Source of the DNA: Bryobacterales bacterium
GTDB taxonomy: Bacteria > Acidobacteriota > Terriglobia > Bryobacterales > Bryobacteraceae
Length of the DNA: 36,839 bases
Direction of reading: 5' to 3'
NCBI GenBank assembly: GCA_003163855.1
Contig: PLRJ01000176.1
Coordinates: 1-36,839 of the forward strand
Every line of letters begins with the position of its first letter. The first letter of the stretch is position 1. The translations under genes were made by a program, and so were the position numbers. Under the pieces are notes generated by a model. It had not been told where the DNA came from, ran no database searches, and saw nothing but the letters and a program-made list of their open reading frames with translations. Of the stretch, positions 15,870 to 23,893 are shown piece after piece.

Positions 15870-17081
15870 ATGGCTATCACATCAGTTGGTAACGGTTCGG
15901 ATTCGGGCACGCAGTTAGCCGACACACTGACGAAGCAGCTGGCGGAGCGTATCCCGTCTGGTGGAGGAGGCCACGGATCGACTGGCGCAGCCAACGCCAA
16001 GTCGGCATCGGGCGCGGCCACCGGCGCGGCACCCGCTCCCGGCCTGGCGCCGGGTAATGTGACGGCGCCCGTCGCGGCGTCTGGGGCCACTGGACTGCAA
16101 CTGGTGCAGCCGAAACAGGATGTCGCTGTTACATTATGGCAGCAGGTAGCATCGTCAGACTTAGCAAAGTTGAACCAGATCTTGCAGCCGCCGGAGACGC
16201 CGCAAACGGTGCAGGTGCTGGATACGCTGCTAAAACATGCCATCGAGCAGGTAAATAGTGGAAATGAAGGCCGCGCGGTGGGCTATCTGGCCGACTTCGC
16301 TACGCGGGCGCCTGGAAGGGCCGAACTGCTGGTTTCGCTTCCCGAACTCGAACCTGTGCGCGCCCAGATGGATACCCTGCTTGGCCGCATGACGGCCGTA
16401 GCCAAGATGACAGCTGAAGATGGATTGGTCCGCGCAGGTCAATCGGCTGAAGACTTGGCCACAAAAATCCCTACCTGGGACACCAAGCCGGAAGTTCTGG
16501 TCCAACTGGCGCATCGCCTGTATGAAGCGGGCGGCTATGCGAACTACTCTCGAACCAGCGAATTGACACGCGCTTTGACGACGGCCGCCGACCCCGCAAC
16601 CATGCACGCACTGGCCGGTGCCACATCGGGCGCCGGCGGCCTGCATAATATGCAGACTGGATTGGCCGTCCAGAGTGGCGCCGCCGCCGGAGTGATGGTG
16701 CCTGGTATTACCATCCCGTATGTCGTTTCGCCCTTTACTCCCCAAGGCCTGTCAATCGCAAATCTGCCCAAAGATGCCGACGAGGAACTCCGGCGCGCGA
16801 AGTTGGCGGCTAAAGAATCAGCCCGGGAAAGCTGGGAAGACATAAAAGAGATTGTTCGCGAGACCATAGGGCAACTATGGAATCGTGCGCCGTTATTGGT
16901 CCTGATGATTATCTGGCTCTGCATGGGTATAGCCGGCGGCATCGCTGTCTCGGTCCTGCGTCAGTTGTCCCCTGACAGTCCATTGGTGGCAATCAGCGAT
17001 CCTGGCTTCCAGATTTGGGGATTGGGCTTCCTCGCACTGGTCGGCCTTGGCTTCTGGGCGCGCGTGCGCGGCCAACGCTGA
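15870..17081 (+). CDS. Unrecognised protein with Gly/Ala/Pro-rich N-terminus and two C-terminal membrane helices
   Basis: I do not recognise the family of this 403-aa protein. Residues about 30-70 are low-complexity Gly/Ala/Pro (GGGGHG, ASGAATGAAPAPG). Residues 85-240 form a helical domain resembling TPR- or HEAT-like solenoids (LLKHAIEQVNSGNEGRAVGY). A linker and a charged helix (DADEELRRAKLAAKESAR) lead to two membrane helices near 345-370 and 380-398. With no N-terminal signal, it is probably a tail-anchored inner-membrane protein with a cytoplasmic body. It starts with ATG and has no strong ribosome site. It is flanked by a gap on both sides, so likely transcribed alone. Confidence 0.8.
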   Translation: MAITSVGNGSDSGTQLADTLTKQLAERIPSGGGGHGSTGAANAKSASGAATGAAPAPGLAPGNVTAPVAASGATGLQLVQPKQDVAVTLWQQVASSDLAKLNQILQPPETPQTVQVLDTLLKHAIEQVNSGNEGRAVGYLADFATRAPGRAELLVSLPELEPVRAQMDTLLGRMTAVAKMTAEDGLVRAGQSAEDLATKIPTWDTKPEVLVQLAHRLYEAGGYANYSRTSELTRALTTAADPATMHALAGATSGAGGLHNMQTGLAVQSGAAAGVMVPGITIPYVVSPFTPQGLSIANLPKDADEELRRAKLAAKESARESWEDIKEIVRETIGQLWNRAPLLVLMIIWLCMGIAGGIAVSVLRQLSPDSPLVAISDPGFQIWGLGFLALVGLGFWARVRGQR

Positions 17082-17140
17082 TTGGTTCCGCACTCTTGTG
17101 CCTGGCCGGTCGATCCCTCTACCCGCCAGGTTCTCGGAGG

Positions 17141-17401
17141 TTAGTCCTGCCGCGCCTTGTTCTTGTGTTCCAGCACGCTGCTGATCAGCTCTTTGGCATC
17201 AGTCAGGCTCTTGGTTATTAACTGAATATCCATTGCCGGTTTGCCCAGTTGCCGCGCGCTCTGGCAATAGACGCCATGCTGGCCTACCAGCACCAGCGCA
17301 TCAGTTATGCAATCCAGCGTCACCGCCAAACGTCCGCGCTCCAGGCCCATCATGAATTCGTAGCGTTCCAGGTCCTGTTTGCGTTCTTCGTAGACGGTCA
17401 T
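17141..17401 (-). CDS. Small hypothetical helical protein
   Basis: The 86-aa frame encodes a charged N-terminal helix (YEERKQDLERYEFMM), a hydrophobic middle (LDCITDALVLVGQHG) and an amphipathic C-terminal helix (LTDAKELISSVLEHKNKA). Composition and periodicity look like a real small cytoplasmic protein rather than an antisense shadow, because no gene lies opposite it. AGCAGG abuts the ATG, a poorly spaced ribosome site. It is divergent from the DegT-type aminotransferase gene, with 43 bp between starts. No family recognised. Confidence 0.5.
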   Translation of the reverse strand: MTVYEERKQDLERYEFMMGLERGRLAVTLDCITDALVLVGQHGVYCQSARQLGKPAMDIQLITKSLTDAKELISSVLEHKNKARQD

Positions 17402-17444
17402 CCTGCTTCATTTTTGCATGCAGCGTGCTTTTCTATAGGTAGAC

Positions 17445-18566
17445 ATGAAGATTCCGGCATGGCCGCAAGCTGATGAAAAGGAAGCGGAGCTGATAAGCCA
17501 GGTTCTGGCCAGTCCCCACTGGGGCGGCTTTCACCCGTTCGTAGAGGAATTCGAACGTTCCTTTGCTGCTTATTGCCACTCCAGGCACGCTGTCAGCGCG
17601 ATGAACGGTACGGTTACGTTGGAACTCGCGCTGGAATTGATGGGCGTCGGTCCGGCTGACGAAGTCATTGTCCCCGCCATCTCGTTTGTCTCCTCCGCTT
17701 CGGCCATTTCGCGCGTAGGCGCTATACCGGTATTCGTCGATATCGATGAAGACAGCTTCAATCTCGACCCGCTGCGCCTGGCAGAAGCACTGACGCCGAA
17801 AACCAAGGCCGTTATGGCGGTGCATTTCGGCGGCGTCATGTGCCAGGTTGATGCCATCGGGCAGTTCTGCCTGGATAACGATCTGCTGCTGCTGGAAGAC
17901 GCCGCGCACGCTCATGGATCCGAATGGGACGGTAAGCGAGCGGGCAGTTTCGGCCACGCTGCATCGTTCAGCTTTCAGAACGGGAAAGTGCTGACCGCGG
18001 GCGAGGGCGGGGCACTTGTCACCTCCGACGATGAGTTTGCTGAGCAGGCGCGTTCGCTTTGTAATTGCGGGCGCAAAGCCGGGCGCAGCTTCTATGAACA
18101 CCACCGCATTGGCAGCAACTACCGCCTAAGTGCGTTTCAGGCCGCTGTTCTCATCTGCCAGTTGGAACGCCTGCCCGCGCAGATATGCCGGCGCACTACT
18201 AACGCGCGTTTATTGAAGAGATTGCTGCAAGACCTGCCGCAACTTCACTGGCAGCGCGAGCCGCTGCAACAAACCGCCAACTGCCAGTATCTGCTGACGG
18301 GAAGGCTGCAAGCCGGTGACGCCCGTGCCATGTGCGCGCGCTTGCAGGCGCAGGGAATTCCATGTTCACCCTTTTACCCGCATACGCTTTATCAGAATCC
18401 TGTTTATGCCAGCGGAGGCTGCCGCGTCATGCCGTGCCCGGTTGCGGAAGCTCGAACCAGAGATAGCTTTTGGATTAATCAACGGGCTTTATTGGCGGAA
18501 CCGGATGTGATTCCTGAAATAGCCCAGGCTATGGAGCGGGAACTGCACCAGTCACCGGTACTTTAA
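17445..18566 (+). CDS. DegT/DnrJ/EryC1/StrS family PLP-dependent sugar aminotransferase
   Basis: The 373-aa enzyme has the hallmarks of the DegT family: MNGTVTLELALE (the phosphate loop), DEVIVPAISFVSSASAI, VFVDIDEDSFNLD, LLLLEDAAHAHGSEWDGKRAG with the PLP-binding Asp, and the Schiff-base Lys at about residue 181 in FQNGKVLTAGEGGA. These enzymes transfer an amino group to keto-sugar nucleotides used in O-antigen, capsule or antibiotic sugars. The sugar cannot be read from sequence. AGG sits about 6 bases before the ATG at 17445. Its last 38 bp overlap the convergent FtsB-like gene. No other sugar-nucleotide gene is close; the GT4 enzyme at 5.4-6.6 kb is the only related function here. Confidence 0.92.
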   Translation: MKIPAWPQADEKEAELISQVLASPHWGGFHPFVEEFERSFAAYCHSRHAVSAMNGTVTLELALELMGVGPADEVIVPAISFVSSASAISRVGAIPVFVDIDEDSFNLDPLRLAEALTPKTKAVMAVHFGGVMCQVDAIGQFCLDNDLLLLEDAAHAHGSEWDGKRAGSFGHAASFSFQNGKVLTAGEGGALVTSDDEFAEQARSLCNCGRKAGRSFYEHHRIGSNYRLSAFQAAVLICQLERLPAQICRRTTNARLLKRLLQDLPQLHWQREPLQQTANCQYLLTGRLQAGDARAMCARLQAQGIPCSPFYPHTLYQNPVYASGGCRVMPCPVAEARTRDSFWINQRALLAEPDVIPEIAQAMERELHQSPVL

Positions 18567-18855
18567 CGGAAGGATCTGCGGGCGTGAAGCGCGTGTCTCC
18601 CTCATGCATATAGCCGTGGCGCTCCAATTCAACTTCCTGCGCAGTGCGGTCGCTATTCAGACGTTGTATGCGTCCCTGCTTCAACTCGATTTCGTGTTTC
18701 AGCCGGTCGTTATACTCCTGCAAAGATCGAATCTGGCTGTGCTTCTCGGCCAGCGCCTCCAGTCCTTGCGGCCCGCGCAGCATGATAGCTGCATAGGCGG
18801 CCAAGCCCGACAACGCGGCTAGAGCGGCAACTGGTCTAAGAAAAGCACGAAACAT
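18529..18855 (-). CDS. FtsB/DivIC-like septum-formation protein
   Basis: The 108-aa product has one N-terminal membrane helix (VAALAALSGLAAYAAIML) followed by a heptad-rich coiled coil (LAEKHSQIRSLQEYNDRLKH) and a short C-terminal tail. This is the FtsB/DivIC (septum formation initiator) arrangement, where a bitopic protein joins the FtsQ-FtsL complex at the division site. The position of ERHGYMHEGD after the coil agrees with the FtsB pattern of a post-coil motif ending in a turn. I place the start at the ATG at 18855; a TTG lies one codon upstream. It overlaps the convergent aminotransferase gene by 38 bp. Assignment depends on architecture because the family is poorly conserved. Confidence 0.75.
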   Translation of the reverse strand: MFRAFLRPVAALAALSGLAAYAAIMLRGPQGLEALAEKHSQIRSLQEYNDRLKHEIELKQGRIQRLNSDRTAQEVELERHGYMHEGDTRFTPADPSVKVPVTGAVPAP

Positions 18856-18879
18856 CAATTGAATGCAAACCCTAATCCC

Positions 18880-18909
18880 TTTATAAGCTTCTTTGGTAGG
18901 CGCTGTCTA
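18880..18909 (-). promoter_or_regulatory. Candidate promoter for the FtsB-like gene
   Basis: On the minus strand TAGACA (18909-18904) and TATAAA (18885-18880) are spaced by 18 bases, and the -10 lies about 25 bases before the ATG at 18855. AGGG follows in the leader as a possible ribosome site. Consensus match only. Confidence 0.4.
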
Positions 18910-19083
18910 CAAGAAAAGGTATTTATGCCGCATCGCGCCGGGCTGGACGACGGCAAGGATACGAGCGAAGGCGTTCTTATCGGCGAACCACTTATAAGCC
19001 ACTGCACTTCTATCGTGCCTGCATGAGTCTGTACATTCAACTCTCCCAACTCTCCTTAAATCGACTAGGCGAAAATCAGGTAG

Positions 19084-21123
19084 ATGAACTTCACGCGTGC
19101 GCTGCTGTTTCTATCCACCGTCTGCTTGTTGAGAGCCCAAGCCCCAGCTGAGAAGCCGCTGACTGCGCTTCCGTATACTCCGAGCCTCGACCTGAAGTTT
19201 GTCGATAAGACCGTCGATCCGTGTCAGAACTTCTATAAGTACGCGTGCGGAAACTGGAACAAACTCAATCCCATACCGGCTGACCAGTCGCGCTGGGATG
19301 TCTATTCCAAACTGGCCGACGAAAACGCGCGCTACCTGTGGGGCATTCTGGAACAGGCTTCGAAGGGCGGCGCTGGGCGCACACCCAATGAGCAGAAGAT
19401 CGGCGATTTCTTCGGCGCCTGCATGAACGAACCTGCCATCGAAACTGCCGGCTTGAAACCGATTGAAGCTTCACTGGCACGAGTCGCAAATCTGAAGACC
19501 GCACCCGATGTGGCCGCCTTCATCGCCGCCGAGCATCGAGGCGGAGTGGATGATCCCCTCTTCGATTTCGGCTCCCAGCCCGACTACGACAATTCTTCTC
19601 AGGTGATTGCCGACACCGGAGCGGGCGGTCTCGGCTTGCCCGATCGCGATTACTACACCAAGACCGACGCCCGCTCACAGGACATTCGCGCCAAGTATCT
19701 GGATCACATGCAAACCATGCTGGGCATGATCGGCGAATCGGGTCCCGACGCCAAGACCGACGCGCAGGCTGTCATGCAGATTGAGACCGGCCTGGCTAAG
19801 AGTTCGCTAACCCGGGTGGAAATGCGCGACCCCTATAATCTGAAACACTCGTTTACCGTCGATCAACTGCGGCAACTGACGCCGGCCTTCGATTGGGACA
19901 CCTACTTGGCTCAATTGGGCGCGCCGGCGTTTGAAAGGCTGAATGTGGATCAACCCAAGTTCCTGACGCAGATGAATCAGGAACTCACAAACGTGAACAT
20001 GGCGTCGTGGCGCGCTTATTATCGTTGGCATATTGTGCATGCCTATGCGCGTTTTCTCCCAGCCAGGTTCCAGCAGGAGAATTTCAACTTCTATAGCAAG
20101 ACCCTGCAGGGTGTTCCCGCCATGCCGCCGCGCTGGAAACAATGCGAACGCATGGTCGATCGCTACCTGGGCGAAGCGCTGGGTGAGGTGTTCGTGGCAC
20201 GCACGTTCGCTCCCTCCACCAAGGCAGAAGCGTTGAAGATGACGCAGCAGATCGAAGCCGAGATGGGCCGCGACATTAAAGACCTTACCTGGATGAGCGA
20301 AGCCACCAAGCAGCAGGCGCTGAAAAAACTGGCCGGCGTCATTAATAAAATCGGCTATCCGAATCGCTGGCGCGACTACAGCAGCGTAGCTATAACGCCG
20401 GATAACTTCGGCAGCGATGTGGATGCCGTCCATGTCTTTGCCGAACGGCGCGAGTTGAACAAGATTGGCAAGCCGGTGAACCGGGACGAATGGTACATGA
20501 CGCCGCCCACTATCAACGCCTATTACGATCCGCAAACCAACGACATCAACTTTCCCGCTGGCGTGCTGCAGCCCCCTTTATTCGATCCGAAAATGGACGC
20601 TGCTCCCAACTACGGCAACACCGGCGCCACCATCGGACATGAGTTGACACACGGCTTCGACGATGAAGGCCGCCAGTTTGACGCTGCCGGAAACCTGAAA
20701 GACTGGTGGACTCCCGCAGACGCCAAGGCTTTCGAGCAGCGCGTCTCCTGTGTGCGCAATCAATATGCGCAATACATAGCCGTGGACGACATTCATATCA
20801 ACAGCAGCTTGACGTTAGGCGAAGACGTAGCCGATTTAGGCGGCACGCTGCTCGCCTATATTGCCTGGAAGCACTCTGCCAACGAGCCGCCGGCACCAAT
20901 CGACGGCTACACACCGGACCAGCGCTTCTTTGTCGGCATGGCGCAATGGGCTTGCGGCGACGAACGCATCGAAACCAAGCGCATGCATGTCATTACCGAT
21001 CCGCACTCGCCCGACGAGTTCCGCATCAATGGCGTGGTGGCCGATCTGCCCGAGTTCGGAGCCGCATTCGGCTGCAAAGTGGGCCAGCCCATGATGCGTG
21101 AAAACGCCTGCCGGGTGTGGTAA
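19084..21123 (+). CDS. M13 family zinc metallopeptidase (neprilysin/PepO-like), exported
   Basis: The 679-aa product starts with a signal peptide (MNFTRALLFLSTVCLLRAQA). It has the full M13 plan: N-terminal DPCQNFYKYACGNW, the substrate-binding NAYYDPQTNDINFPAG region, the zinc site GATIGHELTHGFDDEG with HExxH at about residue 519, the third ligand in EDVADLGG, and the terminal ENACRVW. M13 enzymes cut oligopeptides; the bacterial ones are periplasmic or secreted and act in peptide scavenging. All catalytic residues are present, so it should be active. AGG lies close to the ATG. It has no operon partner on its strand; a degraded PIN gene runs antisense into its 3' end. Confidence 0.96.
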   Translation: MNFTRALLFLSTVCLLRAQAPAEKPLTALPYTPSLDLKFVDKTVDPCQNFYKYACGNWNKLNPIPADQSRWDVYSKLADENARYLWGILEQASKGGAGRTPNEQKIGDFFGACMNEPAIETAGLKPIEASLARVANLKTAPDVAAFIAAEHRGGVDDPLFDFGSQPDYDNSSQVIADTGAGGLGLPDRDYYTKTDARSQDIRAKYLDHMQTMLGMIGESGPDAKTDAQAVMQIETGLAKSSLTRVEMRDPYNLKHSFTVDQLRQLTPAFDWDTYLAQLGAPAFERLNVDQPKFLTQMNQELTNVNMASWRAYYRWHIVHAYARFLPARFQQENFNFYSKTLQGVPAMPPRWKQCERMVDRYLGEALGEVFVARTFAPSTKAEALKMTQQIEAEMGRDIKDLTWMSEATKQQALKKLAGVINKIGYPNRWRDYSSVAITPDNFGSDVDAVHVFAERRELNKIGKPVNRDEWYMTPPTINAYYDPQTNDINFPAGVLQPPLFDPKMDAAPNYGNTGATIGHELTHGFDDEGRQFDAAGNLKDWWTPADAKAFEQRVSCVRNQYAQYIAVDDIHINSSLTLGEDVADLGGTLLAYIAWKHSANEPPAPIDGYTPDQRFFVGMAQWACGDERIETKRMHVITDPHSPDEFRINGVVADLPEFGAAFGCKVGQPMMRENACRVW

Positions 21124-21528
21124 CGGGCCGTCTAACTTAAGAAAAGCCGATTCTTCGCGGAAGATAGCCCGGAAACCTTCCTGCTCGAAATGCCGGTCCT
21201 TGGTGAGCGCGTCGGTCAACTCTTCATCGCGCATCGCTTGCATCGAAACACAATCGCTCAAGCTGTAGCCTTTGTTAATGCGCGCCTCGTACAGGGCCAT
21301 GCCTGCCAGAAAATTTTCATGGGTGTGAGGGACGATCTTGATTCTCTCCGACCTGGGCGCGATGCGGACATTGCCGGTAGCCTTGCGCCTGAAAGGCTCG
21401 CCCCACTCGGCAAAATGCAAGTACTCGACCATGACCAGTTCGGTCGTGACAACTTTGGGCGATCCCAAGGCCGGGATAAGTTTCACGGCCTGTTCATGCA
21501 GGGTGTCCAGTTGGAACGCGTCGAGCAA
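21124..21528 (-). pseudogene. Degraded PIN-domain (VapC-type) ribonuclease gene
   Basis: The frame encodes most of a PIN domain: VTTELVMVEYLHF (metal Glu), LYEARINKGYSLSDCVSM (metal Asp) and TKDRHFEQEGFRAIF, all characteristic of one PIN subfamily. The N-terminus is missing. The expected hydrophobic-Asp-Thr-Ser start is replaced by IFTSSLL, so the first catalytic Asp is gone, and the reading overlaps the 3' end of the aldo/keto reductase gene. Only a TTG at 21528, two bases after that gene's stop, could start it, and only with a shortened head. There is no stop after the PIN domain: the frame runs on antisense through the M13 gene to 20836. No antitoxin gene is adjacent. This looks like a remnant of a toxin-antitoxin locus. 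Confidence 0.7.
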
Positions 21529-21529
21529 G

Positions 21530-22498
21530 CTACTTGTAAAAATTCCGCTCCCATTTATGCCGCCGCAAAACCGCCATAGTCGCGGCATCCAACGGCCCCG
21601 CACTCGCCGCCCGGCAACTGCTCTCCACCGTGCTCACCCGCCGCATACCCGGAATCACGCTGGTAACCGCCTTATTCGTAAAACAAAACTGCAGCGCAAT
21701 CTCCGGCAGCGTACCCGGCACGTTTTTCAATTCCTCTTCCAGCGCCTTTACGTGCTCGGCAACCTGTTGTTTGCGGTCGCCCCGGAAATAACTTTCGCGA
21801 AATTCGCCCGGCTCAAACACGCTTTCAGGGGTAATGGTCCCCGTCAACCCGCCTTCATCCAGCGGAACCCGAGCCAGCACGCCCACCTTCATCTTCTGGC
21901 ATAGCGGAAACAAATTTTCCTCAGCCGCCTGATCGAAGATGTTGTAAATCACCTGCACAGAATCCACCAGTCCTGTTTTTACCGCTTCCAGCGCGGTATC
22001 GGGCTCGTGCTCGCTAATGGAAATTCCCATAAACCGCACTTTCCCGCTTGCCTTCAGGTCTTCAATCGCGCGCCGCCACTCTTCCGTTTCGGTCCACGCG
22101 TCGGTCCATACGTGGAACTGCTGCAGCCAAATCTGTTCAAGGCCAAGATTCCGCAGGCTCTGCTCAGTCGACTCGACCACATAGCGATACGGAAAGACGT
22201 CTTCTATTTTGGAATCGGGCGTGGCTGGCCAAACCCGATTCTTGGGCGGAATCTTGGTCGCCACCATCACGCTATGAAAGGTCTTAGCTACAGCTTGCCC
22301 AACCAACCGTTCACTATGTCCCTCGCCATAGGCGAGCGCCGTATCTACAAAGTTGACGCCTAAGTCGAAAGAACGGTGCAACGCGCGCAAAGATTCATCG
22401 TCTTTAGCACCCTGCCACTGATTGCCGCCGATACCCCACGCACCAAAGCCAATCTCGCTGATGGCGGACTCGGTGGCGCCTAATTTTCGATAGTTCAT
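21530..22498 (-). CDS. Aldo/keto reductase
   Basis: The 322-aa TIM-barrel enzyme carries the catalytic tetrad: Asp52 in FVDTALAYGEG, Tyr57, Lys82 in VATKIPP and His129 in LQQFHVW. The NADPH-binding FGAWGIGG loop lies near residue 18. It resembles the YajO/Tas-like oxidoreductases that reduce aldehydes and ketones with NADPH; the substrate is not predictable. The C-terminus (WERNFYK) looks native. AGGA lies four bases before the ATG. It is followed directly by the PIN remnant, whose reading starts at its stop codon. Upstream, GTTCCT/AGGAAC around 22500-22527 is a short inverted repeat that includes the ribosome site. Confidence 0.93.
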   Translation of the reverse strand: MNYRKLGATESAISEIGFGAWGIGGNQWQGAKDDESLRALHRSFDLGVNFVDTALAYGEGHSERLVGQAVAKTFHSVMVATKIPPKNRVWPATPDSKIEDVFPYRYVVESTEQSLRNLGLEQIWLQQFHVWTDAWTETEEWRRAIEDLKASGKVRFMGISISEHEPDTALEAVKTGLVDSVQVIYNIFDQAAEENLFPLCQKMKVGVLARVPLDEGGLTGTITPESVFEPGEFRESYFRGDRKQQVAEHVKALEEELKNVPGTLPEIALQFCFTNKAVTSVIPGMRRVSTVESSCRAASAGPLDAATMAVLRRHKWERNFYK

Positions 22499-22573
22499 GT
22501 GTTCCTACACCGGACAGAATACAGGAACGGCCACGCCGCCTCGGCGCGCAAAACTACCAAGCTGCCGGCTGAT

Positions 22574-22606
22574 GCAAAAATGCCGCTGATCCCAGGCAGC
22601 GGCATT
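22574..22606 (-). terminator. Rho-independent terminator of the cold-shock gene
   Basis: On the minus strand AATGCCGCTG pairs perfectly with CAGCGGCATT across an 8-base loop, and the stem runs straight into a short T-tract (22580-22576). It begins about 25 bp after the stop of the cold-shock gene. This is a clean GC-rich intrinsic terminator isolating that gene from the aldo/keto reductase downstream. Confidence 0.8.
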
Positions 22607-22629
22607 CCTTTAAAATTGGTGGTTTGTAC

Positions 22630-22833
22630 TTATGGCCGAGCTACGTTCTCGGCCTGCAGTCCTTTGGGACCGCGTTTTACTTCAAACTCGACCTCCGCCC
22701 CTTCTTCCAGTGTTCGGTAGCCACCCATTTGGATGGCGGAAAAATGCACGAACACATCGTCGCCATTTGATCGCTGGATAAATCCATAACCCTTGGCGGC
22801 ATTAAACCATTTCACAACGCCTTTTTCTCTCAC
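22630..22833 (-). CDS. Cold-shock protein (CspA family)
   Basis: The 67-aa OB-fold protein has the usual length and both RNA-binding motifs, KGYGFI (RNP1, about residue 14) and VFVHF (RNP2, about 27), after [12 protein letters not shown]. The [17 protein letters not shown] segment is typical of the family. Such proteins bind single-stranded RNA or DNA and melt structure in mRNA; many are constitutive, so cold induction is not assured. It is monocistronic: a terminator closes it at 22606, and a promoter lies about 130 bp upstream, leaving a long leader as in many cspA genes. A palindrome resembling a CRP site is placed upstream of that promoter. Confidence 0.95.
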   Translation of the reverse strand: MREKGVVKWFNAAKGYGFIQRSNGDDVFVHFSAIQMGGYRTLEEGAEVEFEVKRGPKGLQAENVARP

Positions 22834-22968
22834 TTCTAAGCTCCTGTTACTCTATGCAACGATCTCGCCAGAAAACCAGAAGTTCAGAGTTGGGAACGGC
22901 CGAGCCGCCACTTTGTTCCTTCGGGCTCGCGGACAACCACCAGCTTGCATGTACAAATTCTGCCTAGG

Positions 22969-22998
22969 AGTGTAGCAAAAGACTCATTCCCTCATCAA
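22969..22998 (-). promoter_or_regulatory. Promoter of the cold-shock gene
   Basis: Reading the minus strand, TTGATG (22998-22993) and TACACT (22974-22969) are separated by 18 bases. Transcription would begin near 22962, giving a leader of about 130 nt before the ATG at 22833. The leader length suits post-transcriptional control as in other cold-shock genes. Inferred from sequence alone. Confidence 0.6.
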
Positions 22999-23016
22999 GA
23001 ACAAATACCAGTGAAT

Positions 23017-23034
23017 CTGTGATCTGCATCACAG
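23017..23034 (-). promoter_or_regulatory. Perfect CRP-type palindrome upstream of the cold-shock promoter
   Basis: TGTGATCTGCATCACA fits the E. coli CRP consensus TGTGA-N6-TCACA exactly, and extends to CTGTGAT/ATCACAG arms of 7 bp. The centre (23025.5) is 61-64 bases upstream of the predicted transcription start near 22962-22964, the class I activator distance. It lies 75 bp past the stop of the Crp/Fnr regulator gene on the same strand. Confidence 0.6.
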
Positions 23035-23108
23035 TAAAAGTCCTAAGAGTCCTGGGAATATAGTAGTTCCCCAGAAGCGTAAGGCGCGCACAGCTACCTA
23101 AGAACCAC

Positions 23109-23786
23109 TTAGCCAGCAACTTTGGTGTGCGTTAGGCGATCGCGCGCTGCATCCATCAGGGTATTAGGTGAGTTAATGGTCATCAAACGCCGGGACAGCT
23201 TAATAAGTCCACGCCGTTCCAGCAAGTTTAGTGTGGTGGAAGTAGTTTCGCGCGTGGCGCCGACAAGGTCTGCCAGTTCCAGTTGGGTTAGCGGTAATTG
23301 ATACCCCACTTCCCCTTGAACTGGCTTCACAAGTTTGGCAAGATTAGCTAAATTGTAGAGGATCCTGTACTCTACGTCATATAAACAGAGCAATTCGCCC
23401 TTTTCCTCCAGCCCGCGCGACCGTTCCAGCAAGTACGTAATAAACCCGCTGCAAACCTCAGGGTTCATGGATACAAGACGCTTAAGCGTTTCGCAGGGAA
23501 CCCGATAAACCGTCGCTACAGTAAGGGTCTCTGCCAGCGAGTAATGAAGCGGAAGGTTTTCACCAGCGGCCTCTTCGCCGATCAGGTGCCCAGGGCCATA
23601 GATGGCGCTGATGAATTTGGTTCCTGTGTCACTGGTACGCGTCAGCTTTACGAGACCGTCTTCAATCAAGTAAGCCTCTTGGGCTGGTTGACCTTGAGAG
23701 AACAGAGAAGTACCGCGCCGTATCGGTCCCAGGCGACCTACTTCTTGTCCCGAGAGTAAGATACTGCGCACTCCGACTGCGAGCAT
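23109..23786 (-). CDS. Crp/Fnr family transcriptional regulator
   Basis: The 225-aa product (from the ATG at 23786) has an N-terminal cyclic-nucleotide-binding-type barrel (LFSQGQPAQEAYLIEDGLVKL, then GPGHLIGEEA) and a C-terminal winged helix-turn-helix (LTQLELADLVGATRETTSTTL). The recognition helix keeps the Arg-Glu of CRP (RET) but has Thr where CRP has its third contact Arg. The phosphate-binding Arg-Ser of a true cAMP site is not evident (LPLHYSLAET), so its ligand may not be cAMP, and it lacks the N-terminal Fe-S cysteines of FNR. A longer reading to a TTG at 23864 would add a basic 26-residue tail. It is likely transcribed alone. Confidence 0.9.
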   Translation of the reverse strand: MLAVGVRSILLSGQEVGRLGPIRRGTSLFSQGQPAQEAYLIEDGLVKLTRTSDTGTKFISAIYGPGHLIGEEAAGENLPLHYSLAETLTVATVYRVPCETLKRLVSMNPEVCSGFITYLLERSRGLEEKGELLCLYDVEYRILYNLANLAKLVKPVQGEVGYQLPLTQLELADLVGATRETTSTTLNLLERRGLIKLSRRLMTINSPNTLMDAARDRLTHTKVAG

Positions 23787-23893
23787 TTTCAAGTTGTTCA
23801 CCCGTTTTTTGGTAATAGTATATGTCCTATTTGGCAATTTGAATAGGGCTTTCGGATTACGCAAGTATTTTGGTACGATACTTTCGCCCCGGT

